Translations under genes and position numbers: made by a program
The notes under the pieces: generated by a model
Database searches by the model: none
The model's input: only the letters and a program-made list of their open reading frames with translations
What the model was told of the DNA's origin: nothing
Shown: positions 18,801 through 27,405 of the stretch, one piece after another
Position numbering within the stretch: position 1 is the stretch's first letter
Layout: each line of letters opens with the position of its first letter
Assembly (NCBI RefSeq): GCF_007829035.1
Contig: NZ_VIVQ01000002.1
Location: 248,001 to 312,000 of the forward strand
Direction: 5' to 3'
From: Rudaeicoccus suwonensis
Lineage (GTDB): Bacteria > Actinomycetota > Actinomycetes > Actinomycetales > Dermatophilaceae
Length of the DNA stretch: 64,000 nucleotides

Positions 18801-19077
18801 TCATCGGGCATGAGCACCGCGACATCCATCGTGGTGCGCCCGCATGGCCCGAGGTCCGCGTGATCAGCAGGGTGTATGGCGTCGACCGGTTGCCCTGCAC
18901 CGTCCCGAGCAGCACCCGGCCCTGGTCGGCTGCGGACAGCGACAGCACGTCGTCGGTGTTCGCGTAACCCAAACCGCGCTCGAAGGACGCTTCACCGACG
19001 TGCGCGGCGATCATTTCGTCGGTGACACCGCTCAACCATTCCGCGCCACGCAGGTGGTAGTCGGAGCGCTCAGGCAT
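15811..19077 (-). CDS. SNF2-family helicase-like ATPase with SWIM zinc finger
   Basis: A 1088-aa Swi2/Snf2 protein. The N-terminal SWIM motif, CSCPMTSACKHVAAAL, is at about residues 83-98. The ATPase core in the second half shows ADDMGLGKTLQTL (Walker A), LDEAQ (motif II), TGTPLENSLMDLWS (motif III) and a C-terminal lobe with VFSQFTSY and RAHRIGQDKPV (motif VI). Such proteins translocate on DNA and remodel protein-DNA complexes; HepA/RapA relatives act on RNA polymerase. It stands alone, ending 48 bp before the SDR start on the same strand. No nuclease or restriction partner is adjacent. Confidence 0.93.
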   Translation of the reverse strand: MPERSDYHLRGAEWLSGVTDEMIAAHVGEASFERGLGYANTDDVLSLSAADQGRVLLGTVQGNRSTPYTLLITRTSGHAGAPRWMSRCSCPMTSACKHVAAALLVARDLVGGEVQPVAAWRDFVQQHLQVEPAAVAAPAGARSGIQLGLRFEVTRELMPGGGLRPVTRVRLHPTNLTKTGRWTKTKAWEEIQADHRRAFDKQQAEAVSGLRQLWAAQRQLHPYYTMPPVYLDQFPAGLWERLRAAIAVGVEFLPTYGTSGDIEVLGDSVSVLVDMTRQDDGSLRAQAEIGGLDSVHGGELLMLGDPVHGVAIAGRNGDVTLAEFDRPLGSMATALLTQGPLVVPAEDAQEFLDLYYPKVARQLQLIGDVEPRSQEPVRLLLTLTSPAPHTVDVNAHLLYAGRHAKPVTPQHADRSRDPRQEHALVERVEPLLHRLGLTDSIGGLGRWPVERAQFADWRAVRLLEALPHLQDHDDIEVRVDGDLPAFEESTADPQISIGATDSDDNDWLDLHVTVTIDGEDVPFEPLFAALARGDEAMLLDSGTWFSLDIPELMELERLIAEARTISDKQREGLSINRFHLGLWEELENLGVIDQQSQRWADQIARIRGLDAFTAPRLPAGLNAELRSYQRDGFTWLAALWDCALGGVLADDMGLGKTLQTLALLARAREEGELVDPVLVVAPSSVVGTWVREAARFVPELRVVALDSTGRRRGTSVQEAIAHAEVVVTSYAVLRLDADEFAECRWNGLVLDEAQWVKNHQSKTFQAAKRIGAPFTLAITGTPLENSLMDLWSMLALAAPGLYPRPETFSQHYRKPIERGESPELLDQLRRRIRPLMLRRTKEQVASDLPPKQVQVLAVDLGAKHQQVYDRHLQRERQRILGLLDDPDANRVEILASLTKLRQLALDPRLVDETYAARELSAKLAVLVDQITELATEGHRALVFSQFTSYLKLAQQALGDAGLTTAYLDGRTRKRQAVIDSFKDGDQAAFLISLKAGGVGLTLTEADYVFVLDPWWNPATEAQAIDRAHRIGQDKPVMVYRLVSAKTIEEKVVALQERKRDLFAKVVDGGGDGVGAAITPEDIRGLLEG

Positions 19078-19220
19078 GAACCGACTCTAATGGCGACCGC
19101 CGACGGTCACCGGGCCGATACCGTCGCTGTGGACACGGCAGTTCAGGCGGCATACCTGTTGACAAGACGGGCGGTTTCGACTGGTCAGCCATCACGACAG
19201 CGACACCTCAAGCCGTTGGT

Positions 19221-20882
19221 TCAGCCGGTGCGGCGCCCCCGGTGCACCAATCTGCTCGCAGCCAGCAACTCCGCGGTCGAGACGAACTTCTCCCGTGACC
19301 GGCCGCTCTTGCGGCCTGCGGCCTCCTCGCGGTCGAGCACCGCCATCGCACGGCGAGCGCTGACCACGCTCGTGCGGCCCGAGAGCATCCGCCGGAAGGC
19401 CAGCCGGCTCATCGTGGGCTCGGCCAGCAGCCCGGCGCGGCCGTCGGCCAGGATCGCGTCGACAGTCTCCTCGGCATCGCGCCGGTTGGCACCGATGCCA
19501 CCGTGCGCTCCACGCTTGGTCCATCCGACGACATACACACCTGGCAGGGGTTCGCCGCTGTCGGCATCGAGCACCCGGCCATCGCGATGCGGGATGCGTG
19601 CGGCAGCCTCGTCATACGGCAGGTCTGGTTGTGGCGAGACCCGAAAACCGTTGGCCAGCACCACAGTTGCGGAGCCGACCGAGAAGCTCTGCGGCTCCTC
19701 CCCGGTGCCTGCCACCGGATCCTGCGTGCGTCGCAGCTGGACCTGGCCGTCGACCACCTGGTCGATGGCGGTGTGGAAGGCGAGCACGATGCGCTTCTCG
19801 GCGGGAGGTGCTGCAGCCCAGTCGATCGGCACCACCGGCAGCTCGGCGAGGATCTGGTGACGCGCCTCGCTGAGGTGGGCGAGCTCGTCGGCGATGCCGA
19901 GGCGCGCCTCGACGACCACCTCGCAGCCGGCGGTCTCGGGAAGCATCAGCAGCTCGGGCCGGGTGAACGCCGCGAACTGCGGACCGCGCCGACCCATCAC
20001 CACGACTTCGCGAATTCGACTGTGCCGCAACTGATCGAGCACCGCCGACGGCACGTCGGTCTCGTGCAGCGAGTCGACCGGCGCGAGCAGGATCCGAGCA
20101 ATGTCGAGCGCGACGTTGCCGTTGCCGACGATGACGACACGCTCGGAGTTCAACGGCATCGAGAAGGCCGCCGAACCCTCGACCGGGCGGCCGTTGTACC
20201 ACCCGACGACGTCGCCGGAAGCGACCACAGCGGCGTCGTCCTCGCCGGGGAAGCCCACCGGATTCGCCCCGCGCGCGCCGACTCCGTAGACCACTGCGTG
20301 GAAACGCTGCTGCAACTCGGCAAGCGAGACGTCGGTGCCGACCTCGACGTTGAAAAAGGACGACGTGCGGTGATGCCGGTAGACCCACCGGAAGGTGTCC
20401 GCGATCGCCTTGGTCGCACCGTGGTCGGGCGCGACCCCCTCCCGCAGCAGACCGCCCGGCACGGGCAGCCGCTCGAACATCGCAACTTCGCACGTCGTGG
20501 TCGTCAGCAGATGCTTCGCCGTGTATGACGCAGCCGGCCCCGACCCCACGATCGCGATGCGCAGCGGCGCTCCGTCAGTGTCGGTGGAGTGCGTGAAAGC
20601 CGGTGCGGTCCAGACGGTTTCGTCGCGAGGCGTTTCGTAGAACTGCGCATTGATGTCGATGAACTGGTGCTGTGCACCCGACAGCGCGTCAGCCGGCTGG
20701 ATCGCCTTGACCGGGCAGGCGTCCGCGCACGCACCACAGTCGATGCAGGTGGACGGATCGACATACAGCGTGTCGGTCGTGCCGAAGTCGGGCTCGTCCG
20801 GGGTGGGGTGGATGCAGTTGACAGGACAGACGGACACGCATGATGCGTCGGCGCAGCAGGACTGCGTGATGACGAAGGCCAT
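19221..20882 (-). CDS. fprB: Ferredoxin--NADP reductase with fused N-terminal ferredoxin (FprB type)
   Basis: A 553-aa fusion. The N-terminal ferredoxin has two Cys clusters (C9-C23 and CIDCGACADACP at 46-57), consistent with a 7Fe or 2x[4Fe-4S] type. An FAD/NADPH domain follows, with IAIVGSGPAASYTAKHLL near residue 109, VVIVGNGNVALDIAR near 247, and GWTKRGAHGGIGANRRDAEE near 490, as in adrenodoxin-reductase-like enzymes and mycobacterial FprB. It starts 10 bp after the AurF-type oxygenase gene, so it is almost surely its co-transcribed electron donor. That role is inferred from context. Confidence 0.92.
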   Translation of the reverse strand: MAFVITQSCCADASCVSVCPVNCIHPTPDEPDFGTTDTLYVDPSTCIDCGACADACPVKAIQPADALSGAQHQFIDINAQFYETPRDETVWTAPAFTHSTDTDGAPLRIAIVGSGPAASYTAKHLLTTTTCEVAMFERLPVPGGLLREGVAPDHGATKAIADTFRWVYRHHRTSSFFNVEVGTDVSLAELQQRFHAVVYGVGARGANPVGFPGEDDAAVVASGDVVGWYNGRPVEGSAAFSMPLNSERVVIVGNGNVALDIARILLAPVDSLHETDVPSAVLDQLRHSRIREVVVMGRRGPQFAAFTRPELLMLPETAGCEVVVEARLGIADELAHLSEARHQILAELPVVPIDWAAAPPAEKRIVLAFHTAIDQVVDGQVQLRRTQDPVAGTGEEPQSFSVGSATVVLANGFRVSPQPDLPYDEAAARIPHRDGRVLDADSGEPLPGVYVVGWTKRGAHGGIGANRRDAEETVDAILADGRAGLLAEPTMSRLAFRRMLSGRTSVVSARRAMAVLDREEAAGRKSGRSREKFVSTAELLAASRLVHRGRRTG

Positions 20883-20892
20883 AGACGCCGCC

Positions 20893-21798
20893 TCAGAGCA
20901 TGTGCACGGATCGGTACCACGGCGTGCTGGTCGTGGTGATCAGGCGGCACTCGTTGAGGAAGTCCATCAGGTGCACGCAGGACAACCGCATGAGGTTCTG
21001 GTGGTGGGTGTTGTGCTTGACCGCGTGCAGCGCCTCCGCCCGGTCGAGGCCGACATTCTCATAGACGTCGCGGCTGACCAGATTGCGGACGATGACATAC
21101 GCCACGATGGCGATGGCATTGGCGGCGAGCATCCGCCGCGGTGCACGGGTGCCCAGCATCCGTTCGCGGATCTCGTGGCGGGCGAAGCCCATGTGCCTGG
21201 CTTCCTCGACGACATGGATCTTGCTGCTGGTGCGGACTTCGTCCAGGACGTTCTCGCCGCGCATCCAGTCGCGCTGCATCACGTCGAGGATCTCCTCGGC
21301 GACCAGGATCGCGCCATACGCGTTCTCGCCGAATGCCGTCGCCTTGAAACCGCGTGCCAACTCCTTGGACACCGAATCCGGGACGTAATGCGGGACGCCG
21401 AGTTTCTCGCAGGTCTTGGCGAACATCAGCGAGTGACGACACTCATCGGCGATCTCGGTCAGGGAGAACCGGAACTCGTCGCCGGACGGGTCCTTGAGGT
21501 ACTGATCGCGCAGCATCATCTGCTGCAGGATCATCTCGAACCAGATGCCGATCTGCATGATCGAGCCCACCTCGTGACGGGTCAGGTCGATGCGCTGCTG
21601 CTGCGACATCTTGTCCCACAGCGGCGTGCCGAACAGCGTGCTCCACTCCGGGTTCAGGCCGTACTTCTCCGGATCGAGAGGAGCCTGCCAGTCGATCTCG
21701 CGATCGGGGTCATACGACAGCTGCTCGCTCGAGCTGAGCAGCCTGGCTATGAAGTCGTGGTCATCGATGGACGTGCGGAACTCGGTGGCGACGGACAT
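20893..21798 (-). CDS. AurF-type diiron oxygenase
   Basis: A 301-aa helical protein with the repeated carboxylate/His pattern of diiron oxygenases: an early E in LTRHEVGSIMQ, then TEIADECRHSLMF (E-x-x-x-C-x-H), VAEEILDVMQRD, and HVVEEARHMGFA (E-x-x-H). The order matches AurF/CmlI N-oxygenases, which oxidise aromatic amines. The pair AurF-like plus FprB also occurs in mycobacteria. It is the first gene of a two-gene operon with fprB. A perfect TACTGATCAGTA palindrome lies 85 bp upstream, inside the 3' end of nadE. The substrate is not known. Confidence 0.85.
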   Translation of the reverse strand: MSVATEFRTSIDDHDFIARLLSSSEQLSYDPDREIDWQAPLDPEKYGLNPEWSTLFGTPLWDKMSQQQRIDLTRHEVGSIMQIGIWFEMILQQMMLRDQYLKDPSGDEFRFSLTEIADECRHSLMFAKTCEKLGVPHYVPDSVSKELARGFKATAFGENAYGAILVAEEILDVMQRDWMRGENVLDEVRTSSKIHVVEEARHMGFARHEIRERMLGTRAPRRMLAANAIAIVAYVIVRNLVSRDVYENVGLDRAEALHAVKHNTHHQNLMRLSCVHLMDFLNECRLITTTSTPWYRSVHML

Positions 21799-21881
21799 GG
21801 CGTCTCCCTCACGGGTCAGGCGGAATCAAGCGAGACCGGGGCACCTGGGGGTGGGCCGCCGGCGTGACCCGAGACACATTA

Positions 21882-23930
21882 CTACTGATCAGTAGGTTTT
21901 TGGGATGCCTTGAGCTCGGCGATCCACGCCTCGGCATTGCCGTCGCTCGGCGCCCGCCAGTCACCGCGGGGCGACAGCGCCCCGCCGGACACCACCTTCG
22001 GACCGTTCGGCAACGCGGACCGCTTGAACTGGCTGAAGGCGAAGAAGCGCCGCAGGAAGACCTCCAACCACCGGGCGATCTCGGACAGGTCGTAGGCCCG
22101 CCGCTTGCCCTCTGGGTAACCCGCCGGCCAGTCGCCGTGGTCGACATCGCCCCACGCATGCATCGCCAGGAACGCGATCCGGCTGGGGCGCATGCCGTGC
22201 CGCAACACGTGGAAGAGGGTGAAATCCTGCAACGCGTACGGCCCGATGCTCGCCTCCGTCGACTGGGGCGCCTCCCCCTGGGTCGTGGGGATCAGCTCGG
22301 GACTGATCTCGGCATCGACGATCGACTGCAGTATGCCGGTGGCCTCCGCCTCGAACAGCCCTGAGTCGATGACCCACCGAATCAGGTGTTGTATCAACGT
22401 CTTCGGGATGCCGGCGTTGACGTTGTAGTGCGACATCTGATCGCCTACGCCATACGTGCACCAACCGAGGGCGAGCTCCGAAAGGTCACCCGTGCCCAGC
22501 ACGATGCCGCCGCGCTGGTTGGCGAGACGGAACAGGTAGTCGTAGCGCAGCCCGGCCTGGACGTTCTCGAAGGTGATGTCGTAGACCGGCTCGCCGAAGC
22601 CCGCAGGGTGGCCCATGTCCTTGAGCATCTGGGTCGCGGTGGGCCGGATGTCGAGCTCTTCGGCGGTGACGCCCATCTCGCGCATCAGCGCAATCGCGTT
22701 GTCCTTGCTGGCATTTCCGGTCGCAAAGCCGGGCATCGTGTAGGCCAGGATGTCGGTGCGCGGCCGGCCCAGCCGGTCCATGGCCTGAGCCGCGATCAGC
22801 AGCGCATGCGTGGAGTCGAGACCGCCGGAGATGCCGATGACGACCTTGGGCTGGCCGATGGCGCGCAGCCGTTGCACGAGACCTGTGACCTGGATGTTGT
22901 AGGCCTCATAGCAGTCCTGCGCCAAGCGTTCCGGGTGATCAGGCACGAACGGGAAGCGCTGCAGCTTGCGGCGCAGGCCGATGTCGGTGCGGGGTGGCTG
23001 CAGGGTCACATCGATGGTGCGGAACGCGATGCGATCGACATACGTGCGCGCGTTGTCGGCGATCGAGCCGTCGCGCTGCCGCTCCTGGCGCAGCCGGTCG
23101 AGGTCGACGTCGACGACGGTGCGGCGCGCCGCATCGGGGAATCGCTCCGTGCGGCCGAGCAGTCCGCCGCACTCGTAGATCATCGTCATGCCGTCCCAGG
23201 AGAGGTCGGTGGTGGACTCCCCCTGGCCCGATGCGGCGTAGACGTATGCCGACAGGCAGCGGGCGCTCTGGCCCTGCACCAGCGTCTGGCGGTCGGCGGC
23301 CCGGCCGACGGTGATCGGGCTGCCGGAGAGGTTGGCCTGCACGGTGGCGCCGGCGAGCGCGGCCAGTGACGACGGCGGGATCGGCACCCACATGTCCTCG
23401 CACACCTCGGCGTGAACAGCCAGGCCCGGCACGTCGGTGGCGCGAAAGATCAGGTCGGGCCCGAACGGAATCCGCTTGCCGTCCAGGGTGATCGAGCCGC
23501 CCACCTGGTCGTCGCCGGGTGCGAAGTAGCGCTTGTCATAGAACTCGCGGTAGTTGGGCAGGTACGACTTGGGCGCAACCCCGATGATCTCTCCGCGATG
23601 TATGACGACAGCGCAGTTGAACACACGCAGCCCGTTGCGCAGGGGCGCACCGACCAACACCATGGGCAGCAGATCCGTTGTGGCAGCGGCGATTTCGCCG
23701 AGCGCTGTCTCGGTGGCGTCGAGGATCACGTCCTGCATGACCAGGTCGTCGATGGCGTAACCAGTGAGCGCCATCTCCGGAAAGACCGCAACCGCAACGG
23801 AATCGGCGTGGCATGCGCGAATCTGTTCGATGAGGACGGCCGCGTTGGCTGTGGGATCCGCGATCGCGGTCGGCACGGTGCAGGCCGCGATCCGGGCGAA
23901 ACCCTGGTCGTACGCCGAGAGGAACTCCAT
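21882..23930 (-). CDS. nadE: Glutamine-dependent NAD+ synthetase
   Basis: A 682-aa two-domain enzyme making NAD+ from deamido-NAD, ATP and glutamine. The N-terminal nitrilase-like glutaminase shows its triad: Glu in FPEMALTGYA, Lys in VAPKSYLPNYREFYD and Cys in HAEVCEDMWVP. The C-terminal synthetase has the PP-loop motif GISGGLDSTHALLIA. The length matches actinobacterial NadE. ATG 23930 is used; a GTG one codon earlier is also possible. It is divergent from an MFS gene. The assignment is secure. Confidence 0.96.
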   Translation of the reverse strand: MEFLSAYDQGFARIAACTVPTAIADPTANAAVLIEQIRACHADSVAVAVFPEMALTGYAIDDLVMQDVILDATETALGEIAAATTDLLPMVLVGAPLRNGLRVFNCAVVIHRGEIIGVAPKSYLPNYREFYDKRYFAPGDDQVGGSITLDGKRIPFGPDLIFRATDVPGLAVHAEVCEDMWVPIPPSSLAALAGATVQANLSGSPITVGRAADRQTLVQGQSARCLSAYVYAASGQGESTTDLSWDGMTMIYECGGLLGRTERFPDAARRTVVDVDLDRLRQERQRDGSIADNARTYVDRIAFRTIDVTLQPPRTDIGLRRKLQRFPFVPDHPERLAQDCYEAYNIQVTGLVQRLRAIGQPKVVIGISGGLDSTHALLIAAQAMDRLGRPRTDILAYTMPGFATGNASKDNAIALMREMGVTAEELDIRPTATQMLKDMGHPAGFGEPVYDITFENVQAGLRYDYLFRLANQRGGIVLGTGDLSELALGWCTYGVGDQMSHYNVNAGIPKTLIQHLIRWVIDSGLFEAEATGILQSIVDAEISPELIPTTQGEAPQSTEASIGPYALQDFTLFHVLRHGMRPSRIAFLAMHAWGDVDHGDWPAGYPEGKRRAYDLSEIARWLEVFLRRFFAFSQFKRSALPNGPKVVSGGALSPRGDWRAPSDGNAEAWIAELKASQKPTDQ
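21883..21894. promoter_or_regulatory. Perfect palindrome upstream of the AurF-fprB operon
   Basis: TACTGATCAGTA, extending to CTACTGATCAGTAG at 21882-21895, overlaps the last codons and stop of nadE. It lies 85-96 bp before the oxygenase start. It resembles operators of TetR-family regulators and is one base different from the site before the SDR unit at 15798. Part of the sequence is also coding, so conservation must be judged with care. Confidence 0.45.
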
Positions 23931-24044
23931 CACGCCAGTCTGTCATTGCCACACTCGCCGACTGCGGCAGCCGGACCTGCCCGATCGAGCAGTTTTCGAT
24001 CCTCGCCGTGGCAGGCCCGACGGTCGGTCTGAAATGCTCGGGCG

Positions 24045-25262
24045 GTGCGCATCCCACCATGGCTGAGAGTCGCGTCTGCACTCTCGGTGATCGGCTGGGG
24101 CGCCAACCAGTTCGCGCCGCTGCTGCTGGTCTACCGATCGCACGACCATCTGTCGGAGACGCGCCTGACGGCGATCTTCGCGGCATACGTCATCGGCCTC
24201 ATCCCGGCGCTGCTGATCGGTGGGCGGCTGGCGACGCGCGTCGGTCATCGCGCGATCCTGCGGCCGGCGCTCGTGCTCGGCGCCATCTCTTCGCTGGTGC
24301 TGGCGTTCGGCGAGCAACAGACCGCGTTGCTGTTCGTCGGCCGGATCCTCTACGGCGTGACGATGGGTATGGCGATGGCTCCGGCGACCACCTGGGTCAA
24401 GGAACTGTCGACGGGACGCCCTGCGGGCACCGGTGCACGACGTGCCGCAACTGCGCTCTCGGCCGGCTTCTGCGGTGGTCCGTTGGCGAGCGGCTGCCTG
24501 GCGGAGTGGCTGCCGGCTCCCGCTGTCCTGCCGTATGCCGTCCACATCGTGCTCATCACCACCATCGGCGCACTGCTGTGGAATGCGCCGGAGTCGCCAC
24601 AGCAGCGGGGCGTCCCGAGCGCTGCTGCGGCTTCTGAGTCAACGCCCGACGCGAACCGGCAGGCCGCCGAGGGGCCTCGTCATACAGCACTGACGTGGCA
24701 CTTCTGGCTGCGCGTCGCACCGATGGCTCCGTGGGTATTCACCTGTGCCAGCGTGAGTTTCGTGATCCTGCCCACTCTCATGAGCGCGTCCGCCGGGTCT
24801 TTTGCGATCGCTTTCACCGGGATGATGGCAGGCGCAACCTTGGGCGTCGGCGTGCTCGTGCAGCAACCAGCGCGGTCCATCGAGGCTCGCCATCCCGGCA
24901 CGGCGACCGCGCTCGGTATGGTCGCTGCCACCGTGGGGGTACTGCTGGTCGTGGTCATCGTCGGCCATCGATCGATCGCGCTGACCGTCGTGACGGTCGT
25001 GGTGTTGGGCTGCGGCTACGGGCTCAACCTGGTTGGCGGTCTGACCCGGATCGAGCATGCCGCGCCCCCGGGCGACTTGGCGCTGACCAATGGGGTGTTC
25101 TACTCCCTGAGCTATCTGGGGTTCTTCGTTCCGACGGTCGTCTCGGTGCTCGTAGGGCATTGGCCGGAGCAGGTGGTGCTGCTGGGGCTTGCGGCGGTCG
25201 CCGCCGTGACGCTGGTCGTCGCTGTCGCAGGGCAGCGGGCCGCGCGCGTCATCCGGCACTGA
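24045..25262 (+). CDS. MFS transporter
   Basis: A 405-aa hydrophobic protein with about 12 membrane segments in two halves, separated by a polar stretch around residues 185-215 (ESPQQRGVPSAAAASES). The loop motif GGRLATRVGHRAIL between helices 2 and 3 fits MFS motif A. The start is a GTG at 24045 with no strong ribosome site, 114 bp from the divergent nadE start. No substrate can be inferred. Cytoplasmic membrane. Confidence 0.82.
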   Translation: MRIPPWLRVASALSVIGWGANQFAPLLLVYRSHDHLSETRLTAIFAAYVIGLIPALLIGGRLATRVGHRAILRPALVLGAISSLVLAFGEQQTALLFVGRILYGVTMGMAMAPATTWVKELSTGRPAGTGARRAATALSAGFCGGPLASGCLAEWLPAPAVLPYAVHIVLITTIGALLWNAPESPQQRGVPSAAAASESTPDANRQAAEGPRHTALTWHFWLRVAPMAPWVFTCASVSFVILPTLMSASAGSFAIAFTGMMAGATLGVGVLVQQPARSIEARHPGTATALGMVAATVGVLLVVVIVGHRSIALTVVTVVVLGCGYGLNLVGGLTRIEHAAPPGDLALTNGVFYSLSYLGFFVPTVVSVLVGHWPEQVVLLGLAAVAAVTLVVAVAGQRAARVIRH

Positions 25263-25392
25263 ACATCCGGCCGTGGAGATTCGGCCAATTGCCAGGTTCC
25301 GCAGACACCTCGGCCGCCCTGCAGACGAGTAGCGTCGTCGACGGAACCCGCCGCCCTCGTTGCGGCGCCCGCCTGCCTCGTTGGGAGTCACC

Positions 25393-27117
25393 ATGCGTTC
25401 GTCCCGCTTCGCCGCAACCTGTGTCACCGCAACGGTTGCCATCGGTATGACGTGGGCGACCGCGCCGCTGGCCAGTGCCGCGGCGAACGGCCCGTCGCCG
25501 CACCGCGCGGCCGCTGCCGCTCAAGCGGCAAATCCGTCATACATCGAGTCGGGTTCGAACACCGTCGCGACTGCCGAACCCGCCGTGACCCTGCCGAACA
25601 CACGCCACTGCACCGTCACGCTGGCGGATCACTTCATGTCCAACAGCCCGACCGGTGCGCCGCAAAACTATTCCGGCACGCTCACCCCGCCGAAGGCGTG
25701 TCAGGGGCCGTGGGCCAAGGTCGTGCTGAACTCGACCACCAGCGTCAGCGGTCGGCAGTACGACCGATCCGGCAGCCTCGAAATCGGTGGCGCGACAGTG
25801 TGGTTCGGCACCACCCAGGAGCCGGCGGGCGCCACACCGACGACGTTCAGCTTCGCCAAGGACATCACCGAGTTCACCTCCCTGCTCAAGACGCCGCAGC
25901 AGTTCTCCGGCGGCATCGGCAACTATGTGACGAATGTCTACACCGGCAACTACGACCAGACGGTGTCGATCACGTATTACATGGCCGACCGGGCGAATCC
26001 CGCCCCCACCGAGCCGGACAAGGTCATCGGGGTGCCGATCTCGGACCTCAGCCCCGGAAACTCAACGGCCACAGCGACGTTGACCGATCTACCTCGCAAC
26101 ATCACCGGCGCGCGACTCGAGACGACGCTCAAAGGCAACGGCTGTGACGAGCAGTGGTTCACCGCGGTGCCCAACCAGGTGGCGGCCGACTTCCCCGGCG
26201 ACGGGCTGTGCGCAGCGGGTGCCTACCGCGAAGCGCTGGTGTCCGTCGACGGGACGCGAGCGGGCGCGGTCGGGACATTCCCGCACATCTACTCCGGCGG
26301 CATCGTGCCGACGCTGTGGCGGCCGGTGCTCGCGATCGACACGCTCGACCTGCGGCCGGAGTCGCTCGATCTGACGCCCTTTGCCGGACAACTCGTGGAC
26401 GGCAAGTCGCACACGATCTCGGTCACGATCAACCCGATCGGCGACGTCTGGAATGTGACGGCGGTGCTCTTTCTCTACACCGACCATCACCTCAAGCAGA
26501 CCTCTGGCGGACTGATCAGCAGCTCGGTGCCTGCGGCGCCGACAACGAAGACGACCGCCGGGCCGCTCACCAACGGTTCTGTCACGTATGACGAAACCGC
26601 TTCTCGCGCGGACACTCTCACCGGGTATGTCAACACCTCCGCGGGCCGCGTCGTGACGACGGTGACGACGAACCGTAACTACGACAACTCCGGCACGATC
26701 GGTGACGCCGGCCTGGTGCAGAGCATCAAGCAGACCGATGACATGAGTTCGCAGTCGGTGTCGCGGATCGGACGGCGGATCATCAGCAGTTCGACGCTGA
26801 AGGAGTCGTACCCGATTTCGGTTGACTTCTCCGCCGCGAGTTACGTCGATGACAACAACTTCTCGCTCAGCGGCACGGTGGACATGAGCCAGATCGTTGC
26901 GAGCGCAACGTCGTCCACAGGTCAGCGGTGGCCGACGCTGCGCGCGTGGGACTGGAACGTGTCGTCGTACGGGGTCCTCGCCCGCGCGAACGGCGTGACC
27001 AGCGAATCCGACGGCCACTCGACGACCTCGTATGTCGGCACCAACGACATCGGCCGGTTCTACTGGGACCAGATCACCACCGACCATGGCCAGGTGACCT
27101 CGAACAAGCACAGTTGA
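25393..27117 (+). CDS. Secreted PNGase A-like (peptide N-glycosidase A) protein
   Basis: A 574-aa secreted protein. The signal peptide covers about residues 1-36 (basic MRSSR, hydrophobic core, then ASAAANG). The body matches the peptide-N4-(N-acetyl-beta-glucosaminyl)asparagine amidase A fold: GNGCDEQWFTAVPNQ near residue 247, then IYSGGIVPTLWRPVLAIDT and LDLTPFAGQLVDGKSHT. That family removes N-glycans from glycoproteins in plants and fungi and has bacterial members. ATG 25393 is preferred because it begins the signal peptide directly. No sugar-uptake genes adjoin it. Family assignment fairly good, activity inferred. Confidence 0.78.
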   Translation: MRSSRFAATCVTATVAIGMTWATAPLASAAANGPSPHRAAAAAQAANPSYIESGSNTVATAEPAVTLPNTRHCTVTLADHFMSNSPTGAPQNYSGTLTPPKACQGPWAKVVLNSTTSVSGRQYDRSGSLEIGGATVWFGTTQEPAGATPTTFSFAKDITEFTSLLKTPQQFSGGIGNYVTNVYTGNYDQTVSITYYMADRANPAPTEPDKVIGVPISDLSPGNSTATATLTDLPRNITGARLETTLKGNGCDEQWFTAVPNQVAADFPGDGLCAAGAYREALVSVDGTRAGAVGTFPHIYSGGIVPTLWRPVLAIDTLDLRPESLDLTPFAGQLVDGKSHTISVTINPIGDVWNVTAVLFLYTDHHLKQTSGGLISSSVPAAPTTKTTAGPLTNGSVTYDETASRADTLTGYVNTSAGRVVTTVTTNRNYDNSGTIGDAGLVQSIKQTDDMSSQSVSRIGRRIISSSTLKESYPISVDFSAASYVDDNNFSLSGTVDMSQIVASATSSTGQRWPTLRAWDWNVSSYGVLARANGVTSESDGHSTTSYVGTNDIGRFYWDQITTDHGQVTSNKHS

Positions 27118-27141
27118 CGAGGGCCGTGGCGAGGACGGCGT

Positions 27142-27405
27142 GTGACGACCCGGGCCCGCTGGAATCACAACATCCACTACCACGGCGTCGTCCTCAAGAA
27201 CGTCCGTCCCACAACCAGATCCGCCCTGGATGTCGGCACCGGCGACGGCCTGCTGGCTGCCGAGCTTGGTCGCCAGGTTCCGCGTGTGGTCGGTGCGGTG
27301 GCGACTGCTTCCACTGTGGCGGTACTCAATCACTTGGCAGAAGCCCGCGTGATCGTGCCGGTCACCGCGTCGAGCGCTGACGGAAAACGGGCGCTTCACG
27401 TTTGA
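27142..27405 (+). pseudogene. N-terminal remnant of a class I SAM methyltransferase
   Basis: The first 50 residues look like the start of a small methyltransferase: WNHNIHYHGVVLKNV, then the SAM-binding motif I SALDVGTGDGLLAAELG. After VPRVVG the sequence loses the family pattern, with no motif II or substrate domain, and the frame stops at residue 87, overlapping the 3' end of the crotonase gene by 44 bp. It starts at GTG 24 bp after the PNGase-like gene. The best reading is a deletion remnant; the alternative is a short protein with a new role. Confidence 0.6.

Noticed and set aside
15811-19077. SNF2 ATPase as part of a phage-defence island
   Set aside because: Some defence systems use SNF2 proteins, but the neighbours here are dehydrogenases and a redox operon, and the SWIM/SNF2 layout is a common housekeeping type in actinobacteria.
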